DNA of 64,000 bases, from assembly GCA_024742395.1 (NCBI GenBank), contig JANSYO010000014.1:26565-90564 (forward strand), written 5' to 3'. Under the pieces are notes generated by a model. It saw only the letters and a program-made list of their open reading frames with translations, made no database searches and was not told where the DNA came from. Position 1 is the first letter of the stretch. Each line of letters starts with the position of its first letter. This document shows, piece by piece, positions 1 to 8,809 of the stretch. This stretch comes from Cytophagales bacterium. Its GTDB lineage: Bacteria; Bacteroidota; Bacteroidia; Cytophagales; Spirosomataceae. The position numbers were made by a program, and so were the translations under genes.

Positions 1-2
1 TC

Positions 3-542
3 GGTTCTGGCTTATCCTCAGCTATTTGGGGGATAGACCTGCTGGTCAATGATAAAATGACTGTTAAAGAAAAAGAGCTGATCGCCAAATTGAAAAAAGA
101 GTTAGAAAAAACGTACAAGTCTGTCACTCTTCTTTCTCAGAATCTAAGACCCGAAGAACTTGAAAATAAAGGCTTGGTACCGGCTTTAAAAGCACTCGTC
201 AGAAAAACCAATCTTTCTTCCGGGTCTAATTTTACAATGTCTATTCACAAAGAATTTTTAGGTACCGAACCCAAAATTGAGTTTGAAGTCTATTATATCT
301 TTCTTGAGTTGATCTTGTTGAGCAATAAAATTATACCGGGCAAAGAGGTAGAATTTGGGATTGAAAGAATGGGTAAATATCTCAAGCTATATTATAAGGC
401 AGAAGATGAAGGCAAAATTTTACTTTCCGATGACGATCATTTAAAGAAGGTCTTTTTCAGGATAGAAACCTTGGATGGTAAAATAAACAGGCTAAAGTCT
501 GAAAATAATAACACCGTTTTAATAGTTCAAATCAAGGTTTGA
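3..542 (+). CDS. Sensor histidine kinase, C-terminal part (NarL/DegS type), cut by the left edge
   Basis: The frame is open to the left edge, so the ATG at 57 is unlikely to be the true start. The first visible residues (GSGLSSAIWGI) fit the helix after the phospho-acceptor His of a HisKA_3 dimerisation domain, and LRPEELENKGL fits its conserved end. A HATPase-like segment follows with an N-box-like E..LLSN, but I see no DxGxG box, so the ATPase lobe looks degenerate or very divergent. It ends immediately before a convergent LuxR-type response regulator, its likely partner. The family is fairly sure; ligand and partner are inferred. Confidence 0.7.
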   Translation, partial: GSGLSSAIWGIDLLVNDKMTVKEKELIAKLKKELEKTYKSVTLLSQNLRPEELENKGLVPALKALVRKTNLSSGSNFTMSIHKEFLGTEPKIEFEVYYIFLELILLSNKIIPGKEVEFGIERMGKYLKLYYKAEDEGKILLSDDDHLKKVFFRIETLDGKINRLKSENNNTVLIVQIKV

Positions 543-1208
543 TTAACCCTCTACAAGACCATGGCGTAAGGCGAATTTTGTCATGCCAATGGCACTTTTT
601 ACATTCAGTTTACGCATCAGGTTTCCTCTGTGAGTTTCTACAGTAGGCACACTCACAAATAATTTCTCGGCTATTTCTTTGGTATTAAACTCTTCGGCCA
701 CCAGTTTCAATATCTCTAATTCCCTGGTTGTCAGATGCTCTATGGTCTCTGGTGAGGCCTGGTTTAGATCATCTCCGGCATCAAAAGCCAGTTCATCTAT
801 CACTTCTTCGCTGAAATATTTCTTGCCCGCATGAATGGCCCGTACAGCCCTTTCAAGTTCATCTTTGCCAGACTTCTTCAGAACGTAACCTTTCACTCCG
901 GCTCGTATAGCTTCCCTGATATGTGAGGCGTCTTCTACCATAGTTAGCATCAAGATTTTAGTTTGAGGCGACTTTTCTTTCAGATATAAAGCAATGTCAA
1001 TGCCGCTGGAATCTGGCATATTTAAATCACTAATGAGCACATCTACCGGCTGTGTAGCCAAATGACTTTTGGCGTCATGAAAACTGCTGAAACAGGCTAC
1101 CGTTTCAAAATCTGCAATAGAATCAAAAAGCAGTCGCAAAGCATCCAGTACCACTTGGTGATCATCGATTAATACTATTTTTATTTTTGCCGAAGTCTCA
1201 ATGGCCAT
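543..1208 (-). CDS. NarL/FixJ-family response regulator
   Basis: A 221-residue two-domain regulator. The receiver domain (about 9-125) has the acidic pair D15/D16, phospho-acceptor D61 in SDLNMPD, switch residue T89 and K111. A LuxR-type helix-turn-helix (about 158-217) follows, with [15 protein letters not shown] and the recognition segment [15 protein letters not shown]. The stop codon abuts the stop of the convergent histidine kinase with no gap. A two-component pairing is likely although the genes are not in one operon. Target genes cannot be told from the sequence. Family assignment is firm. Confidence 0.93.
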   Translation of the reverse strand: MAIETSAKIKIVLIDDHQVVLDALRLLFDSIADFETVACFSSFHDAKSHLATQPVDVLISDLNMPDSSGIDIALYLKEKSPQTKILMLTMVEDASHIREAIRAGVKGYVLKKSGKDELERAVRAIHAGKKYFSEEVIDELAFDAGDDLNQASPETIEHLTTRELEILKLVAEEFNTKEIAEKLFVSVPTVETHRGNLMRKLNVKSAIGMTKFALRHGLVEG

Positions 1209-1393
1209 TTTGATTTATTTAGCCTATAAAAATAACCCCAATCATGCTTATTATCTTCTAATTCTTAAGAATTTCATTTAACGGTATTATTTCTGCTATA
1301 AAAACAGAGTCTGACTTTATCTATCCAATATAAAGTTCAGATGGCGAATTTGATCTTACCCACAAAAACCACACTTGATTGAAATTGAATTTG

Positions 1394-2125
1394 ATGACTA
1401 AACTAATTAGCCTGGTGCCACTTTTGCTTTTTTCCTGCAATGCTATTTTTCCGAAAGACGAAATGCCAGCGGCACAGATATTTGACTTAACTCCTTCTTT
1501 TCAAGACGAATTTGAGGGCGAGGAAATAAACTTTGATGATTGGTATGATGATAGTTCGCGTAGAAGTCCGGCCAATTATTATTTGGAGAACGGAAGCTTG
1601 AAAATAGGAACACGAGCTCAGACGAGCGACAGAGTAAAGCTCAGAACCTTCAAGGATAGCTTCGGTTTAGGTAAATATGAATGGAGGATATTTGTTCCTG
1701 CCATTAACCCGGGAGATCAGGTTAGTGTAGGAGCCTTCCTATATTTTGATGATGAACACGAGTTTGATTTTGAGATTGGTTATGGCCAAATAGAGGATCG
1801 TGAGATGTATCTGCCCAAAACTGACGAGCTTTTGGCTTTTTGTGTTTCACAATCTGGTACATCCAAAGGAATACCCGTGGTGGCCAATACATGGCATACC
1901 TTTAGTTTGGAACTCACATTAAACGATGAAAACTACTTTCTGGTCAAATGGCTGATTAATGAAGAAGTAGTCAAAGAACTCAATACTGATTTTGGCGAGG
2001 AAATCACTTTTAGTGCTATTTGCAGTGTAGAGAATCTAAGTTTTATGGGAGAGCAATTACCCGTTTCTGATACTTATGCTCTGTTTGATTATTTTAGATT
2101 TTATACTCTTCTAAAAGAAGAATAG
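1394..2125 (+). CDS. GH16-like (concanavalin A-fold) lipoprotein
   Basis: I chose the ATG at 1394 over an in-frame TTG at 1379 because it gives a compact lipoprotein signal ending LLLFSC. The mature part begins with FQDEFEG..INFDDW, typical of glycoside hydrolase family 16 (laminarinase-like) proteins. It keeps KYEWRIF and an E-F-D-F-E motif in DEHEFDFEIGYG, which matches the GH16 catalytic ExDxE pattern. About 243 residues, one domain, no carbohydrate-binding module. The likely role is a surface or periplasmic beta-glucan enzyme or a non-catalytic relative. The fold is probable; substrate and activity are not shown. Confidence 0.6.
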   Translation: MTKLISLVPLLLFSCNAIFPKDEMPAAQIFDLTPSFQDEFEGEEINFDDWYDDSSRRSPANYYLENGSLKIGTRAQTSDRVKLRTFKDSFGLGKYEWRIFVPAINPGDQVSVGAFLYFDDEHEFDFEIGYGQIEDREMYLPKTDELLAFCVSQSGTSKGIPVVANTWHTFSLELTLNDENYFLVKWLINEEVVKELNTDFGEEITFSAICSVENLSFMGEQLPVSDTYALFDYFRFYTLLKEE

Positions 2126-2191
2126 AAAGCTTCTTTAAAAGAAGTGAATCAATGTATTGAAGACTATGTTTATGCTTGTAAATAGAAGAAT

Positions 2192-2848
2192 ATGCGAGTA
2201 ATAGTTACCGGAGTAACGGGAATGGTAGGAGAGGGCGTTATGCATGAAATGCTTAATAAGCCTGAGGTTGAAGAAGTCTTGGCTTTCAGTAGAAAATCAT
2301 CTGGTTATTCGCATCCAAAACTAAAAGAAATACTTCACCAGGATTTTTTTGATATTTCATCCATATCAGCAGATCTCAAAAATTATGATGCATGCTTTTT
2401 TTGTTTAGGTGTTTCCTCTGTAGGGATGAACGAGGAAGAATACTATAAACTTACTTATGAATTAACCCTGCATGTGGCCGAGACACTCTCAAAGAATAAC
2501 CCTCAAATGACCTTTTGTTATGTCTCTGGAGCCGGAACGGATAGCTCAGAAAAAGGAAAGAGTATGTGGGCCAGAGTAAAAGGTAAAACTGAAAACCATC
2601 TCGCTAAACTTCCGTTTAAGGCAGTATATAATTTTCGCCCGGGTTTCATTCTTCCAATTGAAGGAATGAAGTTTACCAATAAGTTTTACAAATATGTCAA
2701 TTGGTTATTCCCTATCGGTCGATTAATTTATCCTAAAGGCTTCTGCAAACTTACGGAGATCGCGGAGGCCATGTATAAAGTATCAGCGGAAGGTTATTCT
2801 ACGCAAAACGTGGAAGGTGATGATATCATCTCCTTAGGGCAAGTTTAA
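2192..2848 (+). CDS. Atypical SDR / NAD(P)-binding epimerase-like protein
   Basis: The N-terminus VIVTGVTGMVGEGV is a Rossmann GxxGxxG dinucleotide-binding motif, followed by an acidic strand and the FCLG segment common to atypical SDRs. Length (218 residues) and pattern resemble the HTATIP2/YbjT-like group. At the usual YxxxK site the sequence reads SMWARVKGKTE: the lysine is kept but Trp occupies the Tyr position, so classical SDR catalysis is doubtful. The stop codon overlaps a 24-bp block duplicated from the CoA-binding-protein gene at the far end of island 1. The two genes were therefore probably neighbours, convergent and sharing TTAA at their stops, before the island inserted. Confidence 0.75.
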   Translation: MRVIVTGVTGMVGEGVMHEMLNKPEVEEVLAFSRKSSGYSHPKLKEILHQDFFDISSISADLKNYDACFFCLGVSSVGMNEEEYYKLTYELTLHVAETLSKNNPQMTFCYVSGAGTDSSEKGKSMWARVKGKTENHLAKLPFKAVYNFRPGFILPIEGMKFTNKFYKYVNWLFPIGRLIYPKGFCKLTEIAEAMYKVSAEGYSTQNVEGDDIISLGQV

Positions 2849-2868
2849 AAGAGGACGCTGCTCAGCAT
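2845..2868. repeat. Left boundary duplication of island 1
   Basis: This 24-bp block is matched at 10055-10078 with two mismatches (A/T and C/T). At the right end it is the last coding stretch, including the stop codon, of the minus-strand CoA-binding-protein gene (residues MLSSDLF and stop). Here it is an orphan fragment reading MLSSVLF and stop on the minus strand, overlapping the SDR stop codon. The pair brackets about 7.2 kb of accessory DNA and looks like an attL/attR-type boundary. Confidence 0.7.
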
Positions 2869-2876
2869 GATCCGTT

Positions 2877-3213
2877 CGGTGAAATCTAAAGATTTCTCCG
2901 TTCTCCTTTCCGCAAAGTCTTTAGACTTCGAAGGTGTGAATGCTGGTCTCTGACCAGCACATCTCAAAAATCTTAGATTTAGATTAAAAGTTAACACTAC
3001 TAAGCTATTGAAGATGAAGCTTCAAGCTTTGGAACTCACTTAGTAGAAAAGATATAGATTTAAGACGGCTTCAAGTTTTGATGACCATCATAATGCTCAA
3101 GTAAAAGGAATATATACACATGTAGTGGTGAATACTTTTGCTTTAATTAATTACCTCTTATTTTAGGTAAAATATTTGCGATATATCAGACATATGTCCT
3201 GATATATCGTTGT
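2877..3213 (+). repeat. Composite palindromic repeat, copy R1
   Basis: This fills most of the 416-bp gap before the CrtA-like gene. Modules in order: stem GAAATCTAAAGATTTC; stem CAAAGTCTTTAGACTTCG; stem GCTGGTCTCTGACCAGC (2943-2959); a conserved middle with CTTCAAGCTTTGG and AGATATAGATTTAAGAC; an AT-rich part with TAAAATATTTGCG; and a 31-bp near-perfect palindrome (3179-3209) centred on CAGACATATGTCCTG, followed by GTTGTTGTG. Related copies lie at about 7037, 8264, 22341 (minus) and 31375 (minus). No coding potential is seen. Confidence 0.8.
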
Positions 3214-3264
3214 TGTGTGTAATTTAAAGAAACCTAAAAAACTAACAATTCAATCAAAGAAAAA

Positions 3265-3966
3265 GTGAGCATATTCTCTTATCATTTAATCGAACTTCCA
3301 TTTTTTGAAGCAGTAAGAAGAATATTCTCAAGTCCAATTTCTAAAAACACAAAAGAACTTATTCACTCCGAATACATGACGGCAATGACTCTAGGTTCAC
3401 CAATTTTTTCTCCCTCTAGAGTTTTAATAGGTCAAGTAGCAGTTTTTATGCAATGGGAAAATGAAAATGCACTTGAAAACTATTTACAACAGGACAGTTT
3501 TGGAAGAATTTTAGCAAAAGGTTGGCATGTGCGTTTGTCCTTTATCAGAGAATGGGGAAGGTTTAGCGGATTTAAAATACCAACTGATAAAGACCAATTA
3601 GAAAGTCCAAATTCACCTGTTGTTGCTGTTACAATAGCAAGAATGAAACCTTTGGCAGTTCCTAGATTTATACATTGGGGAAGACCTGTTGAGAAGCTTG
3701 TTAGAGACCACCCAGGAACAATTCTATCGTTAGCCTCAGTTAAATTCCCTAACACAGTCTCAACCTTTTCAATTTGGAAATCTGAAAAAGAAATGACCGA
3801 TATGGTGCATGGTCATAGTAAAGTGGAAAAACCGAAAAGGCATTCAAACGCAATGCAAGAAAGGGAAAGAAAAGACTTTCATTTTGAGTTTACCACACTA
3901 CGATTTAAGCCTTTAGCCGAGTTTGGAAAATGGAAAGGTCAATCGAATTTTATTCCTATTAATTAA
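3265..3966 (+). CDS. CrtA-like (spheroidene monooxygenase-like / DUF3291-type) protein
   Basis: A 233-residue soluble protein starting at GTG. The C-terminal half resembles the dimeric alpha-beta barrel of CrtA/DUF3291-type proteins: a segment like GTILSLASVKFPNTVSTFSIWKSEKEM, then H..VEKPKRHSNAMQERERKDFHFEFTTLRFKPL. No carotenoid genes are nearby, so a role in carotenoid oxidation is not implied. It is the first gene after composite repeat R1 and lies 3 bp from the next gene, so the two are probably co-transcribed. It is visibly AT-rich, unlike the core genes to the left. The fold is likely, the function unknown. Confidence 0.5.
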   Translation: MSIFSYHLIELPFFEAVRRIFSSPISKNTKELIHSEYMTAMTLGSPIFSPSRVLIGQVAVFMQWENENALENYLQQDSFGRILAKGWHVRLSFIREWGRFSGFKIPTDKDQLESPNSPVVAVTIARMKPLAVPRFIHWGRPVEKLVRDHPGTILSLASVKFPNTVSTFSIWKSEKEMTDMVHGHSKVEKPKRHSNAMQERERKDFHFEFTTLRFKPLAEFGKWKGQSNFIPIN

Positions 3967-3969
3967 AAC

Positions 3970-4863
3970 TTGTTTGTGGAGATGGGAATAGCTAGGAAAA
4001 ATCAAAGCATTCAGGATTGGATTACTCAACAATGGGTCATACTGTTTGGACAAAGAATTGACAATAAAAATTATCAATGGCTTTTAGGACCATTTGGCGG
4101 GACAAAAGGAATCGGGATAAAATTCGTTAAGCAGTTAGCTAAAGATGAGAGTTTAGTTATTAATAGCCAAAGAAAAAACCAAGGACTACTTGAATCAATT
4201 CTGAATCTCGGACTGCCTGAAAATGAACTTAAAAGACTGTCTCCAAACGTAATTGACTTCTATGAAAACACGGCAAATTATGACCTGCTTCTAAAGGCAA
4301 AATGGAACCCATTTTTCAAATTTTTCGGAACTTTAATAAAAAGTGTCTTCAGTAAGAGAATTGAACAACTGAATGTTCCCATTGAAAACTTAGAAGATGC
4401 ATCAAGACTAACGAATGAAATAATTAAACTAGTCGATACAAAGACAAATGAAGTTAAACGAACAATTTGGCTCAGGACTTTCAAATCAACAGGTCAAGTT
4501 GTTTACTCAGGAGTTTATGGGACCTGCTCTTTACCAAATAAACAGATTTGTATCAAGGCTATTTTTCCTTTACCTAATGGAAACGCTACGGTGATATTGA
4601 CTCCGAGTGTCGGCAAAAATGGAGAACTCATTTTAGATTCTTCGGGACAAAGAATTGGAGATAGTGGATTTTACTTCTTGCTTAGGGATTCTAAAGGACA
4701 ATTATGGAGTAAATTTATCAAGTCATTTAAAGACAAATTAGTTGTAAAAAGCATAAATGATAGAATTACCGCAACACAGACTATGACATTGTGGAATTTG
4801 AAAGTTCTTGAATTTGAATATGAAATAAAAAAAACTACACACAACAATGGGTATAAAACATAG
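3970..4863 (+). CDS. Uncharacterised cargo protein
   Basis: Not recognised. It is 297 residues with no signal peptide; the start may be TTG 3970 or ATG 3982. Visible features are a Gly-rich segment (LLGPFGGTKGIGIKF, about 38-52), a hydrophobic Phe-rich stretch (FFKFFGTLIKSVF, about 114-126) and a beta-rich C-terminal half. The last codons, encoding THNNGYKT, lie inside the left arm of the attC-like site starting at 4841, as is usual when a cassette gene runs into its own recombination site. It is almost contiguous with the CrtA-like gene upstream, which suggests a two-gene cassette. Confidence 0.65.
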   Translation: MFVEMGIARKNQSIQDWITQQWVILFGQRIDNKNYQWLLGPFGGTKGIGIKFVKQLAKDESLVINSQRKNQGLLESILNLGLPENELKRLSPNVIDFYENTANYDLLLKAKWNPFFKFFGTLIKSVFSKRIEQLNVPIENLEDASRLTNEIIKLVDTKTNEVKRTIWLRTFKSTGQVVYSGVYGTCSLPNKQICIKAIFPLPNGNATVILTPSVGKNGELILDSSGQRIGDSGFYFLLRDSKGQLWSKFIKSFKDKLVVKSINDRITATQTMTLWNLKVLEFEYEIKKTTHNNGYKT

Positions 4864-4975
4864 GGCTGACAGTAGTTTCCGCAAGTTTCGGGCTCTTAGC
4901 AAACTTGGTCTCGGTGGACAAGTACGCAGCTTCGAAATGCTCTACGTTTCATACCTAAGACCGTTGGCAACAAGC
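4841..4975 (+). repeat. attC-like imperfect inverted repeat, site S1
   Basis: Outer arms GTATAAAACATAGGGC (4851-4866) and GCTCTACGTTTCATACC (4939-4955) pair imperfectly. Core-like ends are ACAAC on the left and CCGTTGGCAAC on the right. The centre (TCTCGGTGGACAAG, CTTCGAAA) is shared with sites S3 and S4. The length of about 135 bp, AAC/GTT ends and position between two unrelated small genes fit an integron attC-like site. The strict RYYYAAC/GTTRRRY consensus is not met. Confidence 0.6.
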
Positions 4976-4981
4976 TAAAAA

Positions 4982-5776
4982 ATGAAACGAATAATAATCA
5001 TACTACTTTTAGTTTCGAATATTTCAATCGGACAAACTCTCGATAGACTAAAGGAGAATTTCGATTTAGAAGTAGATTATCAATCTAAAAATGTTTTGGA
5101 AAAGTACAAGTCATTTGATTATGACTTTTCTAATATTTGGTCAGTTACTGAAAACCAAAATGTTTATGGAATAATTGGTGACGAACATCAAAGAATATCA
5201 ATAAAATTAATTTCAATTATTAGAATTTCAAATGGTCCATTTCTTTACAATGTTTATGGCAAATCCAAAGTCAAAGACAACATTTGCGAATTTTATGGAA
5301 ATATTGTCATTAAAGAAATTAGAGAAGTAAAAGAGTTACACTTCGGAGTTGACGACGAATATGCCGACAAAGGAATCAAAAATCAGGGGATTTTAGTCGC
5401 GGATTACGAATTCTACGAAAGTAAAGAGCAAAAACACAGCGGAATTTTTAAAGGTACACTCTATTCGAAATGGTATTTGAATTCCAAAAACCAAATAGTA
5501 TATGATGACATCGAATTCATTTCAGATGGGTATATGAATAATGCTTTCGTAGGAGTATGGAAAAGCTATTCAACTGGTAAAGAAAAAGATTGTAATTGGG
5601 CTGATTACAGAGTTCCAATTGCTAACAGAGACTTTGATATTGGAGCTGGAGAATTTAGCGTATCTGAAAAATATTGGAATAAAGGTTGGTTAGATATTGC
5701 ATTAAAAAACAAATCACCAAACCTTGCGATTAAACAGAGCGAAAAAGCTGAAAATCAAAAAGAATGGTGGGAATAA
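4982..5776 (+). CDS. Uncharacterised secreted cargo protein
   Basis: Not recognised. It is 264 residues with a clear signal peptide (MKRIIIILLLVSNISIGQ). The mature part is rich in Tyr, Asn and Lys with alternating hydrophobic strands, which suggests a beta-rich secreted domain, and it has only two cysteines. It lies exactly between two attC-like sites (S1 and S2), with its start codon 7 bp after S1 and its stop 4 bp before S2. It is therefore a one-gene cassette in layout. No promoter of its own is evident. Confidence 0.65.
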   Translation: MKRIIIILLLVSNISIGQTLDRLKENFDLEVDYQSKNVLEKYKSFDYDFSNIWSVTENQNVYGIIGDEHQRISIKLISIIRISNGPFLYNVYGKSKVKDNICEFYGNIVIKEIREVKELHFGVDDEYADKGIKNQGILVADYEFYESKEQKHSGIFKGTLYSKWYLNSKNQIVYDDIEFISDGYMNNAFVGVWKSYSTGKEKDCNWADYRVPIANRDFDIGAGEFSVSEKYWNKGWLDIALKNKSPNLAIKQSEKAENQKEWWE

Positions 5777-5779
5777 AAA

Positions 5780-5915
5780 GCCAGTTGCCAACACTGTATA
5801 AGCGTAATGCGGGCGAAAGTTCTAAATTGAAACGAATTGAATATTAACAAACATAAGGTAAAGCCGAAAGTGTAGTGCTTATAATCCCGCACTACGCTTA
5901 TACTTGACCGTTATA
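5780..5915 (+). repeat. attC-like imperfect inverted repeat, site S2
   Basis: Arms GTATAAGCGTAATGCGGG (5796-5813) and CCCGCACTACGCTTATAC (5886-5903) are complementary at 17 of 18 positions. Outside them lie GCCAAC on the left and GACCGTTATAT on the right. The loop contains CCGAAAGTGTAGTGC, shared in related form with site S5 on the other strand. The remaining 5916-6097 before the next gene is AT-rich and shows nothing I can name. Confidence 0.65.
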
Positions 5916-6097
5916 TATCATTCCCCAGATAAGACGCTTCAGAATTGATTTATGGAAAAATATCACTTCATCTACTGCTTATTAATTTCCCCTGCTAACG
6001 AATAAAAGAAAGATTGAGAAAATATCTTAAAATAATACAATGAATAGGGCTAAAATTGTATTTTTCAGCATGTTAGTCCGAATTAAAAAATCCAATT

Positions 6098-7024
6098 ATG
6101 AAAAAAAAAATGAGTTTTGTAATATTAACTGCTGTAGTTATTTCTAGCTTATTTTTCAGTTGTCATTCTAATTCAAATAATACTAAAAAGGCTGTAGAAG
6201 TTCAAAAAGATACCACTTGGAATGCCGAGGAACAAGAATTAATTGCTCTTGTAGAAAAACTCTTTTTTGCTGTAGGTAATTCAGACTTTCAGACTTTGGA
6301 ATCTATAGTATCAGACAAAGCAAACTTGGCCAGTGCAATAGTGAGAGATGGCATTTCTAAAAATTCCGTTATCAAAATTGGCGAATATTTTGAAACACAA
6401 AAAAAACGAGACGGTGAACGCAAGCCCTTTTATGAACCTGTTAGTGAATACAAAATTCTAATTAATAAAGGGGAAATCGCTTTTGTTTGGGCTGATGCTA
6501 CCCTACATTCATTCGGCGTTCCACAGACAAATAACATCGACAATTTTACACTCATCAAGGAGGATGGTGAATGGAAATTCATTAATATTTCATTCACAAA
6601 TACACGCTTACCGGAGGAGAAGAAAAAATTTGACGTAGAGGTTTTTGCCAGGAGTTACGCACAAGTGTGGTGCAGTCAAAGACCAAATTTTGTATCCTCC
6701 TTTTTTGCTGAAGATGGCGAACTATCAGTAAATAATGGGAAACCAGCTAAAGGAACAGAAGCTATAAGTAGCGTAGCTAAAGGGTACATGGATGCTTTTC
6801 CTGATATGATTGTTACAATGGATAGCCTGATTGCCACGTCAGATAAAACCAAATTTTATTGGACACTTGTTGGAACAAATAACGGCACCAATGGTACTGG
6901 AAATAAAGTTAAAATTAGCGGTTTTGAGGAATGGACGTTAAATGATGAAGGCCTAATCCAAGAATCTAAGGGCCATTTTAATGAAAAAGAATACAGGCGA
7001 CAACTTGAAATTGCTACAGATTAA
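6098..7024 (+). CDS. Lipoprotein with two NTF2/SnoaL-like domains
   Basis: A 308-residue lipoprotein (signal ending SLFFSC). The first domain (about 40-165) has the NTF2-like pattern EEQELIALVEKLFFAVGNSDFQTLES ending in GEWKFINISFTNTRL. The second (about 180-300) is closer to SnoaL-like proteins, with RPNFVSSFFAEDGELSVNNGKPAKG, FPDMIVTMDSL and a final GLIQESKGHFNEKEYRRQL. These domains often bind small ligands or are non-catalytic, and no active-site claim is made. It sits between S2 and composite repeat R2, so it is island cargo. The fold is fairly confident, the role unknown. Confidence 0.7.
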   Translation: MKKKMSFVILTAVVISSLFFSCHSNSNNTKKAVEVQKDTTWNAEEQELIALVEKLFFAVGNSDFQTLESIVSDKANLASAIVRDGISKNSVIKIGEYFETQKKRDGERKPFYEPVSEYKILINKGEIAFVWADATLHSFGVPQTNNIDNFTLIKEDGEWKFINISFTNTRLPEEKKKFDVEVFARSYAQVWCSQRPNFVSSFFAEDGELSVNNGKPAKGTEAISSVAKGYMDAFPDMIVTMDSLIATSDKTKFYWTLVGTNNGTNGTGNKVKISGFEEWTLNDEGLIQESKGHFNEKEYRRQLEIATD

Positions 7025-7036
7025 TTCTAACATTCT

Positions 7037-7348
7037 TCGTTCTGCGAAGTCTAAAGACTTCGCAAGTTTCAAAGTTGGTCTCTGACCAACACATCCATCA
7101 AACCTTAAATACAGGTAAAAATTAAACACTTCTTAGGCATTGTGGCTGAAGCTTCAAGCTTTGGATCTCACTTAGTAGAAAAGATATAGATTTAAGACTG
7201 TTTCAAGTTTTAGAAGACCATCATTGTTCTAAAGCAACAGGAATATATACATGTAGGGGTGAATACTTTTGTAGTAATGAATAACCTCTTAGATTAGATA
7301 AAATATTTGCGATATATCAGACATATGTCCTGAAATATTGCTGTAAGC
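7037..7348 (+). repeat. Composite palindromic repeat, copy R2
   Basis: This fills the 345-bp gap between the double-NTF2 lipoprotein and the next gene. Modules are stem TGCGAAGTCTAAAGACTTCGCA, stem GTTGGTCTCTGACCAAC (7072-7088), the shared middle with CTTCAAGCTTTGG and AGATATAGATTTAAGAC, TAAAATATTTGCG, and the terminal palindrome (7310-7340), here slightly decayed. The next start codon follows within about 45 bp of the palindrome. Confidence 0.8.
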
Positions 7349-7381
7349 GGAAATTAAACAGACTGAACATTGAAGAATAAA

Positions 7382-8263
7382 ATGTTAAAAATCTCAGTAT
7401 TGATAGGTGCTATATTTTTTAATGCTTGTAAAACTGAGAAATCTGAAAATAGTGAGAATGTCTCTTTATTAAAAGAGAACTTATACTTTGGATACAAACC
7501 CCCAGGGCTAGTTCCCGAGCTTTTTATTCCTAAGGAAAGTACTTCTACTGATTGGAAATTAGGGAATACAGACTCTTTGGATATGGACGAGTTTTATTTT
7601 ACATACACAGGAGACAATCCATTTGAGCCACTTGTAGTTGTGTATCGGAATGAAGGTAATAGTTATCAGGTTAATAAGTATGGCTTTAACCATAATCCCA
7701 GCGATAGTAACATTTTATATTCTAGGTGGAATTACATAGAACGGACAGATTCCGGTTGGTCAAAAATTAAAAGTCTAGGTCCAATGTTTGAAAGGGAAGA
7801 TTGGGGCATTATGGTGATGTCGGTATCCTCTAAAGGTACTTTAGTTTTTGATGATTATAAAAGTAATGACGTCATCCGAATGTCAAGGATAATAAACGGT
7901 AAGCATGAAGAACCCAAATTACTCGCTAAGCATATTAACACAGGCAAATGGACATGTCACCCTTTTATTGCACCAGATGAATCCTTTTTAATATGGGGTA
8001 GTGAGCGAGAAGAAGGCTATGGCAAATCTGATAATTATATAAGCTTTCGACAGCAAGACGATTCTTGGGGTCCTGCCATTAATATGGGAGATAAAATAAA
8101 TTCAGAACTCGAAGAGAATGGTGCACACTTAACACCGGATGGAAAGTATTTGCTTTTTTCAAGGCATGAAGAAAAAGTAAGGGAGGACGGAACTACATAT
8201 TACGAATCGAAGCAATATTGGGTTGATGCTAGAATTATAGAAACCCTGAGACCTGACAATTGA
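7382..8263 (+). CDS. PD40/TolB-like beta-propeller lipoprotein
   Basis: I prefer the ATG at 7382 (a TTG lies in frame at 7370) because it gives a short lipoprotein signal ending IFFNAC. The mature protein of about 275 residues carries repeated WD40-like PD40 signatures: SSKGTLVFDDYKSNDVIRMSRI, HPFIAPDESFLIWGSER and GAHLTPDGKYLLFSRHEE. Such proteins are common in Bacteroidota as surface or periplasmic propellers, without an assigned reaction. It lies between composite repeats R2 and R3 as a single-gene unit. Confidence 0.7.
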   Translation: MLKISVLIGAIFFNACKTEKSENSENVSLLKENLYFGYKPPGLVPELFIPKESTSTDWKLGNTDSLDMDEFYFTYTGDNPFEPLVVVYRNEGNSYQVNKYGFNHNPSDSNILYSRWNYIERTDSGWSKIKSLGPMFEREDWGIMVMSVSSKGTLVFDDYKSNDVIRMSRIINGKHEEPKLLAKHINTGKWTCHPFIAPDESFLIWGSEREEGYGKSDNYISFRQQDDSWGPAINMGDKINSELEENGAHLTPDGKYLLFSRHEEKVREDGTTYYESKQYWVDARIIETLRPDN

Positions 8264-8540
8264 TTTGGTCTCTGACCAGCACATCTCGAAAATCTTAGAT
8301 TAGGGTAAAAATTAAACACTTCTTAGCCATTGTGGTTGAAGCTTCAAGCTTTGGATCTCACTTATTAGAAAAGATATAGATTTAAGACGGCTTCAAGTTT
8401 TAGAGATTAATCATAATTCTAATTCGATAGAAATACATACACATGTAGTAGTGAATACTTTTGCTTTAATTAATTACCTCTTATTTTAGGTAAAATATTT
8501 GCGATATATCAGACATATGTCCTGATATATTGCTGTTAGC
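8264..8540 (+). repeat. Composite palindromic repeat, copy R3
   Basis: It begins at the GGTCTCTGACCAGC stem directly after the propeller gene stop; the AAGTCT..AGACTT stem of R1/R2 is missing. It then carries the conserved middle, TTTAATTAATTACCTC, TAAAATATTTGCG and the terminal palindrome (8502-8532), followed by GCTGTTAGCCACC. The GTTAGCC at its end resembles an attC R' core. The next gene starts 12 bp downstream. Confidence 0.8.
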
Positions 8541-8551
8541 CACCATTAAAA

Positions 8552-8809
8552 ATGACAGAAGAAATAGCAACATATGAAGTCACGGACAGACAAAGCTTTT
8601 CAGAATTCTTAAAACTCGTTTTGGTTGACTTTGAGAAAAATAGTCAAGAATGGGAAAATAATCGTCTTGAGTTATTTCTTGAAGCTATGCAACGGTATTC
8701 AGAAGATTTGGATGGTTTTTATAAAAATGTTCACCCTGACCTTGACGCAAACCAGCCAACTTGGAGGGCATTTAGCGACATAATTAAGGGAGCAATCATT
8801 TATGAATAA
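8552..8809 (+). CDS. Small DUF7660-like protein
   Basis: An 85-residue acidic soluble protein. The pattern FLKLVLVDFEKNSQEWEN, LELFLEAMQRYSEDLDGFY, TWRAFSDIIKGAIIYE matches my memory of small DUF7660-type proteins, a family without known function that is common in mobile DNA and among immunity-like proteins. Its end overlaps the next, disrupted reading frame by 8 bp, so the two formed one transcription unit. The family label is tentative; being a real gene is likely. Confidence 0.6.
   Translation: MTEEIATYEVTDRQSFSEFLKLVLVDFEKNSQEWENNRLELFLEAMQRYSEDLDGFYKNVHPDLDANQPTWRAFSDIIKGAIIYE

Noticed and set aside
3265..3966. Carotenoid biosynthesis gene crtA
   Set aside because: Similarity is at fold level and no carotenoid genes occur nearby; the specific enzyme name is not supported.
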